64,000 bases of DNA from Oreohelix idahoensis. Lineage: Eukaryota; Mollusca; Gastropoda; Stylommatophora; Oreohelicidae. Below the pieces are notes generated by a model, which saw only the letters and a program-made list of their open reading frames with translations, was not told where the DNA came from and ran no database searches. Positions 42,531-53,300 of this stretch are shown here, piece by piece; position 1 is the stretch's first letter; each line of letters begins with the position of its first letter. The stretch is taken from the NCBI GenBank assembly GCA_024509875.1, contig JAMPIV010019091.1, forward strand, positions 248,001 to 312,000. Direction: 5' to 3'. The position numbers were made by a program, and so were the translations under genes.

Positions 42531-42940
42531 GTTAACATATAAGTACCAGAGCAAAGGAGAAAGTTTAAAGTAAAACAAAATACACAAACAAAATATTCAC
42601 CATACATTTTCATTACAAAAGTAAGATAAATTTCAAAACATTACAAAGCAGTGCTTTCCCAATATAAATACATGAGCTATCAAGGGCAATAAATAAGAAG
42701 GCAGCATACAATAAATGAGAGTACAAACATCCAGAAACTCAACAGAGCGACGGGAGATATACTCAAAAACAGGGAAGAGATACACTAACAGGTCTTAGAA
42801 CACGCCACACCAAATGCCAGAGAATTTACAGTATTATATAGAAAAAAAGGAACACTATATACCCAAATTATAACCCACATGAGGTTTAACCGGCTATCCC
42901 GTGCACACAACAAAATTTAATAGTTTGTGCAAAGTCATAA
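42531..42940. other. Spacer with SINE-B motif copy
   Basis: AT-rich. A SINE-B motif (CACTATATACCCAAATTATA, then GGTTTAACCGG) lies at about 42850-42895, plus orientation. No gene. Confidence 0.55.
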
Positions 42941-42944
42941 AATT

Positions 42945-43340
42945 AACAACAACATGGGCGATGACTACAACCCACAAAAGCCAGCTCCAAACCCCAGAAA
43001 TGAGGTATCTGAGAAAGGTAGTTGAAGTAAAAAGAAGAGTCATGGTTCACAATCAGACGACACTGCAAGGCCATAAAACCCAGCCCCTGCGGACCCAAAT
43101 AGAACGGTTCCAAATACGATGGTTTGTCCATGTACGCAGAATGGGTGAAGATCGGCTACCACAAGTATGGGAAACTAAGAGCCAGGGATCCAGACCTCCA
43201 GGATGACCCAGAGTCCGCTGGGAGGACAACATTAGACAATATCTGAAGGACCGAGGACTAGAATGGAACCAGGCCAGGAAGAAGACAGTCGTTAGGATAG
43301 TAAGGAGCTCTTTCTGGCAAACATCCACACCCCAGGGTAG
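42945..43340 (+). pseudogene. LINE-C C-terminal fragment, copy 1
   Basis: Reads [40 protein letters not shown] and WEDNIRQYLKDRGLEWNQAR, the C-terminal tail of a LINE ORF (RWxxHVRRM type). A stop interrupts it near 43204. Similar pieces lie at 52707-53060 and 54697-54800. Confidence 0.75.
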
Positions 43341-43389
43341 AAAAGGAACGACTAGGTAAGGTAGGAAGTTTATTTGACCTGACACTGGA

Positions 43390-44149
43390 ACCAACGAACT
43401 TTATTTTCAAAGGGTTGACAATGTTGCATGCAGGCCGGTCCAACTCTCTTCCCTTCATTTCTTTCATCTTTCATAATGAATTCGTTTATTATATCCCATG
43501 AATTTTAAATATTAATTTTTAGCACTACTCACATTTACAATATCCATTACTTATGATCAGGGGACATAAGATATGTTGAAAAGGACAAAAGTCTTCATCA
43601 AACCTTACAGACAATATTATATAATTACGAGAAATATACCCGTCAAAACGTAGTACTCGTAGTTGCCTACCCTCAGTGAATAAAATGTACGAATGTTTGT
43701 TGAAAAAGAATTATACAATGTGCTTCATGTATTAACAAAGACAGTGAGAATCGACAGTTTTCTCTATCTGTACAATTGTTCGCAGGCTTTCGACTTTTAG
43801 TACCAGTTAAAAGAAAGCAGGCTTTCGTTGTATTTGTCACTATATTAAACTGTCCTTTTGACTGTGTTTAACAATTTCTGTAATGCAATTTTTTTTAAAA
43901 ATGTTTGTAATAAAACTGAAACGTATGTTCCAAATTCACGCTGTATGCACGGATAAAACATTCTCTGGACATAAAATGTAATGCATAGGCAATTTTTTAA
44001 ATTCAACAATATTACTCAGTCTAACACTTTCATGAAAAAGTGTGTTGATTAGGCAGGGCACTGATGTGAGCGCTTAAAAGGAGAATGTAGCCTGAACAAA
44101 CCCACACCCACAATTACTCCCTAACTTCGCTGGTCCTAGTTTCTCATAC
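43390..44149. other. Unassigned sequence
   Basis: AT-rich, no ORF of note. Confidence 0.5.
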
Positions 44150-44290
44150 ATGATAGGAAACTCTTTACAGAGCGATACAACAGAAAGCAATCTGATCATC
44201 AGAAGTAGTCCCCCCGTCCGACAAGTGACACTCTAAGGGGGGCGGGCCCACTTGAAGGCCCACCATATAGCAGAGGTCCCCAACGAGAAG
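44150..44290. repeat. Half-copy of the 60.4-kb inverted-repeat element
   Basis: TGATAGGAAACTCTTTACAG, GATACAACAG, CAATCTGATCATCAGAAG and GGGGGGCGGGCCCACTTG match the right arm of 60394-61025 in reverse orientation. No partner arm was found nearby. Confidence 0.65.
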
Positions 44291-44844
44291 CTTGTCAATG
44301 GGTGCTGTGATGATTTGGTAATTAAGTGTATTCCATTCAAATATTGCGCAGCAATGTTAGTAAAAAAAAAAAAAAAAGCTGTGGATTGGAGAGACAGCCT
44401 CAATGAGGCGGGGACGAGACAGGAAAGATAGATAATGCGATGGTTGAATTACTAGAATCATTAAGCAAGGCATAGATTCGCCTGCATGTGCAATTCTGAG
44501 CTCAGGTAACTATCACTGATAATTAATTCTAATGTGATCGTCTGCTACGAAAGCGGGTGTGAAAGATAACGAAGCCCGTGTTGTCTGCTAGTCAACCACG
44601 AAGAAAGAGAAACTAACAAGAAGGGTGTGGTCAGCTCACTAAGATTTAATTAGCGTCCTTTGGAACTTGACAACCAGAGCTAAATAGTGTTTATTAGTTT
44701 CATAATCGGCTATTGTCCATTGGCAAGGTGTGTCCGAGTGTACTTTTCGCTGGCAGCTGACGAAATTAGATATTTGCAGGTGTTTTAAAAAGGGCCAAAT
44801 TTACTTTGTTGCATATTTGATTGTCTCAGTATTTAGGGGAGCTA
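44291..44844. other. Unassigned sequence
   Basis: Contains an A16 run. No gene recognised. Confidence 0.5.
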
Positions 44845-45250
44845 GTGATAATATGATGATCAAACAAGTCAATCTCTTTAAATATTTAGGCTACACATTG
44901 ACATCAGATGGCAGATGTGACAAAGAGATGAATAAAAGGAATGCCATGTCCTAAGAAGCCTTTACTAAGATGAGCAACGTAATGAAAAACAGAAACATCA
45001 TACGCACACAAATTCGCTTACTAAGGGGCTACATGTGGTCCGTTCTTTTAAATGGATGCGAATATTGGACAATGAGTAACCAAATGGTGAAAAAACTGGA
45101 GGCAACGGAAATGTGCTTTTTGAGAAAGATACTGAGAATATCGTGAACAGAGAAGAAAACAAATGCCGAGGTATTGACAGCTGCGGGCAAATGAAATTTG
45201 TGGGACATTGTAGTAAAATCTGCGAGAATAATCGCTCTTTTCAGTAAGAT
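44845..45250 (+). pseudogene. LINE-D RT C-terminal fragment
   Basis: FKYLGYTLTSDGRCDKEMNK, a stop, then KMSNVMKNRNIIRTQIRLLR, VLLNGCEYWTMSNQMVKKLE and MCFLRKILRIS. This is the thumb and C-terminal region of a LINE RT (YLG...GCExW pattern). Several stops. Confidence 0.8.
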
Positions 45251-47739
45251 TTTAGTCATAAAATGATAATAAATAAACCCGCCCTATTGTGTCTGACGGT
45301 GATACTCTCACACGCCAGCATAGCGCTGAATTTTGTGCAGTGGACAGGCTTAGAACCGATCTCGCCGTTTAAACCTACTCGCTTTCCTTGTGACGTACAT
45401 TTTTAACATTTTGCCCGATCTGATAGAGACTGCGGCAAGACTTACAATTAACGATTTTGCGGAAGTGTGCCGCCAAACTACTGTCTGAATTAACGTAATA
45501 TTTTGACTTTAACGCGTGTAATAAGTAGTAATCCTTACATTTTTTGGTAGTGTAACACGAGACAATACAAATATTTAACGCCTATTCAAATACCCGCCGC
45601 TCAAAACCCCGCTTCGCTTGACACATTATGCCATGCATATATACACGCTGCGGCAAAGCCAACAGAGGCAAACACGCAGACAATTTTATTTCCTCCTCGC
45701 GGTAGTATTACTGACGTCACTAAAACAAGTAGTTATTTGAAAATACATGCTAGCGAGAGATGAGAGAGGGGAAGATGGCCGTCTTGTGTAAAAATTTTAT
45801 TTGACGATTGCCGGTGACAAAATTGAAAATCTAAACCCTAATGAAACTGACCATAAAAATCATATGGTAGTATAGCTTAGAGTCCACTGAGCAAGAATAT
45901 GTTTTAAATAATATGGTAGTCCCAGTATTAGCCAAGTTATTGAGAAAATACTAAATGTCTACGGACGCGCGACCAGACAGACTGTTGTTCCTGCTTGTTT
46001 TTTTCATAACGTTAGTGGGGACGGCAGCTTAGAAAAGAGGCATTGAGGTACATTCAAATTCGCTTGGGTAACAAGAGTATAGGAGGAGAGGGGAGCGGTA
46101 GGAAAATTGTTACCCAAAACTAAACATCTTTTTGTATTGGCATAACTAAAGCAGGCTGGCCAATCGACTACCAGACGCAGAGTTTGTTTGGAATTATTTT
46201 TGTTTTTTTTTTCAAAAACTACATTTGAATTCTGGTAGTCGCAAGCTTTCGATTGGCCAGTGCTAATAAATATTAGCAAAAGGCTTTCACTATTCATTGC
46301 CAGTTGAACAAAACTTTTCATTCAAATACGCTGAGATCAGCTGTGTTAATTGTAAAATTAAATAAAGAAGTATTCACAGTCTGGACAGTGCAGAAGAAAC
46401 TGAGGCCACTTCTTTGCAAGTCAGCGTCATTTGTTTATATTTCTTGAAAATTTGTGGTAAGAATGCTTTATGAATTTAATATGTTTAATCCCACTGCCAA
46501 AGTTAGATACTGCTATTGGGAAAAGTGAAGGACGTGCCGGGAGCAGACATTGTTGAGTCCTCACATTGAAATGTATCTAACTGATGTATGTTGTCATGAT
46601 TGTGTTTTCATATTATTGCATTAGAATATATTAGTAAGCCTCCGTGTTCCATGAACACTGTCAACATGCCTGAAGCATTTATATTTAAAAAGGAAAAGAA
46701 GAGAAAATCATACAAAAGGAAATGTGGTTACTCCACATTATTTTATTGAGGAAAACTGTGTAAACGTACAGTGGCGTATCTGCCATAGGGACCTGAGGTG
46801 TGGTCACAGCAAGGTGGGAGTCATGTAAAATTAGGGGCGAGTGCACCTGTAATGCACGCGAGGCTGACCCCATATCACCGTAGGAAAATAATAAATATAA
46901 GAAGTGATCAGATATAAAAGGCCAGGGTGTCCTTTTGTTGCAGAGGTTTTATTTCCGGTTGCCAGCCGGTAACAGGAAACCTGCTGAGTGAGAATAAAGC
47001 CATCAAGTCTCCGACCATTCGTTTATGCTGTCAAAAGATAACGGGAGGAGCTTGGGCATTTTGCGAGATTGAGATTTTCTGCAACTTCATACTGTATTAT
47101 CATTCTTCAAGGAATCCCAGGTGATGTGTTAAGCATCTGGGTATATCTGACACTTTCGTTTAATAAACACTGGTATTTCAAATCATACTCAGGAACTTTA
47201 TGGGGTATGATGAAACTACAGCCCCTCATACACAATGACTCTCCCTCTTAGATGAATAAAGTGTAAGCTGTGAACATTCAAACAGGAAAGATATATATTG
47301 ACTTTATAGTTAGTGGACAAAGAGTCCAGATATTTTAGTTGATCTTTTCTGTAAACTATCTTGTCCTCATTTTCAAAGACCTGTCCAAAAGATATGGCTG
47401 GACAGGCAGATTAAATTGTACAGAAAAAATATTCATTTTAAAGAAAAACTTAACCACGGGTTTTATTCACTTCCTCATAGAAAATTAAAATGTTTTTATG
47501 TTGTGTACCATCATTTCATTTCTCCCCTAGACACTAGGTACATCATACACCAGACACTAGAGCCAAAATAGTGACCGTGTGAGATCTAGGGAGGTAGCGT
47601 TAGGTTTCCTGCACATAATTCATCATCATCATTTATAGAGTCAGGGGCCTACATGTGCTTGACCTCACACGGTTAATACCTACACGGATTTCATTCTTTT
47701 AGGATACCATCATAACCTCCCCAGCAAATCAAACTTTGC
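45251..47739. other. 2.5 kb without a recognisable gene
   Basis: No motif-bearing ORF on either strand. Holds a hairpin-forming inverted repeat at 46155-46260. Confidence 0.5.
46155..46260. repeat. Inverted repeat, hairpin-like
   Basis: CTGGCCAATCGACTACCAGA (46155-46174) is repeated inverted at 46231-46260 as TCTGGTAGTC, nine extra bases, CGATTGGCCAG. Confidence 0.7.
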
Positions 47740-48000
47740 TACAGACATATTAACAGAAGAGGAGGAGTGGAGGAATTAGTCTTATGTGGGAAAATACCAG
47801 GTAGGAGAGGAAGAGGAAGGTAGAGAAAGATTTATGTGGGAAACTTAAACAACTGGGCAACAAACAACAGCATAGGCAACAACAACCTCATTTGACTATC
47901 AAAAGACAGAAGATTGGAGGGCATGATTGCCAATGTCTGTTCCAGACCAGGCACCTGAAGAAGAAGTGATAATGTGATATCCTCCGTGATGCAAGAAGAA
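47740..48000 (+). pseudogene. LINE 3' coding fragment, another family
   Basis: LVLCGKIPGRRGRGR, then HLTIKRQKIGG, the ending typical of a LINE C-terminus (GRRGRGRPR...W). Heavily broken. Confidence 0.5.
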
Positions 48001-48352
48001 AGTTTCAATACAACCAAGTGTATAACCAAAGGTGCTATTTATAATGTAAATCAGGAACATCGAGGGGGTACTGGGAATGTGATCTGGGGGAAAAAAGGGG
48101 GGGGGGGGGGGGGGTTGACCGGAAACAATTGATATTTTGACGACTGTTGCAGGATACTATTCTCACGTCTTTTGTGCCATTGCTTTGTTTCCCCTTTCGT
48201 CAGATTATCCATCTCAGTTTATCAACTTAACATCGAGGAGGATGCGCTGCATTATATTGTGGCTGTAACAAGTCCCTTTGATTTTCGATTTATTTTTGAA
48301 TTCCAATATTTCCTCGACGTAAATGTCTCCGTAAGTGAATCACATCAAAAGT
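48001..48352. other. Upstream region of the LRR gene
   Basis: An 18-base G run at 48097-48114. The 5' UTR or promoter should lie here, but no TATA or initiator is convincing. CCGTAAGTG at about 48330 is a donor-like motif in the probable 5' UTR. Confidence 0.4.
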
Positions 48353-48607
48353 ATGAATGAAATCAACGGATTAGATACCAAATTGGGTGTGTCGCCGCAA
48401 TCAGCTGCTTGCGAGAAGATGAGCGAAACTTTTCTAGGATTCGAACTTCTGCTGTTTCGGAGATTTCAGCAACAGCCGTCGTTATGGTATGAATGGCGAG
48501 AGCGCTTCAGAAAAAAGGCGGATCCAACAGCCGCTGAAGATTTGGAAGCAGCATGCGTTGATTCGACTCTTCAAACACTTGAATCTTTAGAAGAGCTTGA
48601 TGTTGGG
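48353..48607 (+). CDS. LRR gene exon 1
   Basis: 85 residues from [12 protein letters not shown] to EELDVG, ending phase 0 at GGG|GTGAGT. The ATG has A at -3. An in-frame upstream extension to 48335 lacks an ATG. Contains [19 protein letters not shown], helical and basic. No family is recognised. Confidence 0.75.
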
Positions 48608-50348
48608 GTGAGTAGTGCTCATATTCATCTTCGTCTAGCCTGGATCCAGTTTAGTGTCAAATTCGTTCGGAGTTAGCCATATTTGGTTAAATAATGTATT
48701 CTGTAGTTATAATGCCATTTAATTTTCATAAAGGAGCTGGACGGCTAAGGTTTTATTTAAGTCTGGAAAAGGGAAAAAATACCAACTGGATAGAAGGCAG
48801 GATATCTGATCAAGTTGCCTAAGAAGGTAAACTTACAAGAGTGCACAAATTGCACAGGAATAATAGTGCTAGCAGTGCCAGGGAAAATATTAAACAGGAT
48901 CTTCCTTGAGAGGTTAAAAGAGTCCATAAATAGACACCTGAAAGATGAGCAAGCAGGTTTTTGACAACATATTCTGATCCAAACCAGATCACCAGATTGT
49001 GAATAATAGTTGATTAATATTAGACAAACATAAAGGTATGTTTTCAGGCACTCGTAAGAAATAAAGAAGTAGAACACTTAGACAACAGAAAAACAACAGA
49101 CGTGAGTGGCTTACCCAGGGTTCGAACCCCGTACCTTCCGTATGACAACACCGCCTAGCTATACAAGCGAATCACACTAACCTCACGGCCAGCTAGGCAT
49201 CCCCTAGCTGGCCGTGAGGTTAGTGTGATTCGCTTGTATAGCTAGGCGGTGTTGTCGTACGGAAGGTACGGGGTTCGAACCCTGGGTAAGCCACTCACGT
49301 CTGTTGTTTTTCTGTTGTCTAAGTGTTCTACTTCTTTATTTCTTACGAGTGCCTGAAAACATACCTTTATGTTTGTCTAATATTAATTTACTGTTTACAG
49401 GCCTCGGGTTTCCCTTCCTTATGTGTGAATAATAGTTGAACAAAGTCTGGAATTGAATTCACATCTTTAATTGGATTTGTGGACTATGAAAAGGCATTTG
49501 GCGGTCTTGACCACCAGCCGGCAACCCCCCAGGAGCTTTTGGGATCTACTTTAGTAACACTTGACCTCTAAAGCTCTACCATATAATAATAATAATAGTC
49601 CTTTCAATCATAACTGACTATGGGAAAGCGCCCCTGAGGTAACATGGTGTTCCTTTTGACATTGTCTCCTCTCTTCTGCTTGCCGCAAGAGCTTTTTGCC
49701 CAATCTGAGGTGCTGCCGTAGAGAGCATCGCCACTTGGTGCGATCGGCAGCTTCATCCTCCCAGGTTGCTGAATTTATGTCCAGTGCCCTCATGTCTCTC
49801 TTGCACACATCTTTGAACCTCAGAAACTGTTCTTGTGCCATCTACCAGTTGTCTATACCTGATAGTCAGAAGTAACCTCTGGTGCCATGCACTATGCCAG
49901 TTGGACAAGATGCTTATGACCGGTAACTGCTACTTCCTGTGTTGTGCCGATACCGTAGGGTGAAGCTGGAATGTCCTCTCCAGGGCGCAAGCTTGGGCAC
50001 AGTTACATGGAGATTAAGCTGTTGCCAATGCAGCATGTTCCCCCTCTCCATGCAACCGGTAGGTCCAAAGGAACAGCAGTAGCTGATACAGTTTGGTAAC
50101 CAGCCACATTGCAGGAGTTGCCAGAATAATGTTGAATCAACTTAGGGACTCCGACTCCGGATTTATTATCAGGGTTTACTCCTGAAGCCTTTCCTGTAAA
50201 CGGATATTCCCACAAAGCAGCGGTGGTTTGGATTCAAAGTCTTACCTTCTCCTATATAGGCTACAACCAAGGATCACGAGCCCTATCTGCCCAAAGCTGC
50301 TGGTTTTAAGGCGCTAGTGACTCACCTTCGTCCCTTCTCCCGTACATA

Positions 50349-50384
<36 letters not shown>

Positions 50385-53300
50385 CTTTATGAAGTCCCTC
50401 CGAAGTTCAATAACATAGTAAAGGAAACATATGAAGACATGACCTGCAGAAATCTTCATGAAGGAAAGCTTACAGTTTCATTTGAGATAAGAACTGGAGT
50501 GCGACAGGGTGCCTGTTGTCACAATTTTTCTTCTTACTGGCTATAGAATGAGTTATGAAATCTATGAAATCAACAGAAATGGAATTCAGTATACTGAAGA
50601 CTAAGAGTTCTTCCAAGGCGAAATAAGTATAAATGACTAAGATAATAAGTATAAATGCAGGTAACAGGAATGCACTTAAAGAAACACCTGTCCAAGATGT
50701 AGAATCATGCACATATCTAGGCAGCAATGTAGACAGAGCTGGTAGGATTGATAATGATATCAAAATGATACTAAAGGCAGGAGTAGCTTTCATTGCATTG
50801 GGAAATGTATGGAAAACAAAAGAAATCAAGACCAACACAAAAATCTGAATTTTCAAATCACGTGTCATTCCTATCATTTGGCTGTGAAACACGGAGAGCA
50901 ACAACAACAACAACAAACAACAACCGAGAAGTTACATACTTTCATAAATGGAAGCTTGCATAGACCAAAAGAATTTAAATGGTATGCCTAGTTTACCAGT
51001 GTGGAACTGACGGCAAGAACCTGGCACATAACCGTGTAAGTAGATGTGAGGAGAAGATGCTGATGTTGGATAGGACAGATATTGAAAAAAAAAAACCCTG
51101 ATAGCATTACAAGGTAATCCCTGTTCTGGAATCCACATGGTAAGAGAAATAGGGCGGGCCAGAAACACATGGAAAGAGAACTTAAGACAGACATGAACGG
51201 GATAAAGAAGACATTGAAAGAGCTTGAGCTGATTGTACAGGACAGGAAGGCTTGGAGTGTATTTATTGAAGGACTGTGCTCCACAGAGGGCTGAAAGGTC
51301 ATGAATGAATGAATCCTTCAATACCCTTTAGCTCCCCAAGGAGCATAGGCCTTCAACAAGTCCTCCTGTCACGGGCCATCAGCTAAAGTTCTTTCTTTCC
51401 ACGCCTTCCTCATAATTTTTCACATCTGTCTAAAGATAGTGAACGTGGCTTGAAAAGTAGGTTAAGTTCTCTATGTTTATCCTGGATTTTCTGTTATCTA
51501 ATATCATAGATTGTTCCGTGTAGTTCTCTATTAATTTTTATCCTGAATTTTCTGTTATCTAATATCCTAGATTGTTCCGTGTACTTCTCTATTTATTTTT
51601 ATCCTGAATTTTCTGTTATCTAATATCCTAGATTGTTCCGTGTAGTTCTCTATTTATTTTTATCCTGAATTTTCTGTTATCTAATATCCTAGATTGTTGT
51701 GTGTAGTTCTCTATTTATTTTTATCCTGAATTTTCTGTTATCTAATACCCTAGATTGTTCCGTGTAGTTCTCTATTTATTTTTATCCTGAATTTTCTGTT
51801 ATCTAATACCCTAGATTGTTCCATGTAGTTCTCTGTTTATTTTTATCCTGAATTTTCTGTAATCTGATATCCTAGATTGTTCCGTCTAGTTCCCGAGGGT
51901 CTCTGAGGAGAAAAGAAAGAATGGGACTACCGCTCCTTCAAATATGTCGTAAAAGTAGACTAATATGAGGTTACCCATGGGGTTGGCAACCTCATCTTGT
52001 AATACAGGTCTGTAGCTTTTTTATCTGAAATAGTCTGGGGACAGCTTTCCGGTTTTTCAGACGTTGTCCAAATGGTGTTAGGACAGTAGCCAAAATAGCC
52101 CAAGATGTACAAAAACATGTTCGAAAATAGCCCAGTCACCCAAAAATAGTCAGAAATTACCCAAATTGTTTGTAGCCCAAAGAAAATTTAGATTTTCAAA
52201 ATGTTTTGGTTCTCAGGTGTTTGGATAAAAGCAAATATAGACCTGTACAAATTGCTGCAGAAATCATCACAGCAAGAGTTTGTACTATGGTTTAGTCTCC
52301 TCTAGAGGATCATCTTCACTGGTGGCTGCGATCTCCATAAGTGTGAAAGAAGGAGTCAAAGAATAGTATCCTAAACCCGTTCATACATTTTTCACAGTAT
52401 TCTGTTATCAAAATGCTTTACAGTTGTGCAATGCTAAATCATGGTTACTTTAATTTCAGTTAATTTTTGTTTGTTTTTTTATATTTTTATTTCCAGGACA
52501 TACATCAGGATCTGTGGTTCCTTTCAGTAATGGTTCATCGTAGGCCAAAACATTTCCTGGAGTTTGTCAAAGAAGAGATTGAAAGGGAGCGGTCAAAGAG
52601 GTTTCCAAAATATGGGGGTGAGTGTGGAGGGTTCTTTAAGCAAAGTATAATGACATTTTTAAAATTAAAACAAAAATAGATGTTTCAGTTATTTAAAACC
52701 AAATTAATGACTACAACCCACAAAAGCCAGCTCCAAACCTCAGAAATGAGGTATCTGAGGAAAGTTGTTGAAGTAACAAGAAGAGACAAGTTCTGCAACC
52801 AGATGATATGTCATGGCCTCAAAACCCAGGTCTACAGAGATGAGTGGAACAGTCCCAATTACGATGGTTTAGCCATGTCTGCAGAATGGGGGGAGAATTG
52901 GCTACCTCAGCAAATATGGGAAACCAAGAGCCAGGGATCCAGGTCTCTAGGATGCCCCAGAGTTTGCAGGGAGGACAACATTAGACAGTCTTTAAATGAA
53001 CTAGGACTAGATTGGAACCAGGCTAGGAGGAAGACATCCGATAGGATAGTATGACACTCTCCCTGGAAAACCTCTACACGCTAGGGTAGAAGAGGAACAA
53101 CAAAGTAATTAAGTATTTTTTAAAATTACAATGTATCTAATATTTAATATGCCATGCAGAACATAGCTATCTCATGACTTTGTTGTTTGATTAGTACGTT
53201 GTGAGGATTTGTAACAGAAAATTGTAGCAAAAAATGTATGCATAATGAATATGTGGATTAGACAGCATGCAGGAAATCCAGCACTGAAAGTCATAATGCC

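Noticed and set aside
46004..46321. 105-residue minus-strand frame
   Set aside because: Overlaps a hairpin and a T-run, has no domain, and no neighbouring exons.
49250..49300. tRNA gene
   Set aside because: The A- and B-boxes are SINE heads: the same sequence with the same downstream body recurs at 2.8, 12.6 and 13.3 kb, and no proper acceptor stem pairing is evident.
51470..51895. CRISPR-like array
   Set aside because: Repeats are directly tandem with no unique spacers, in an animal genome: a minisatellite.
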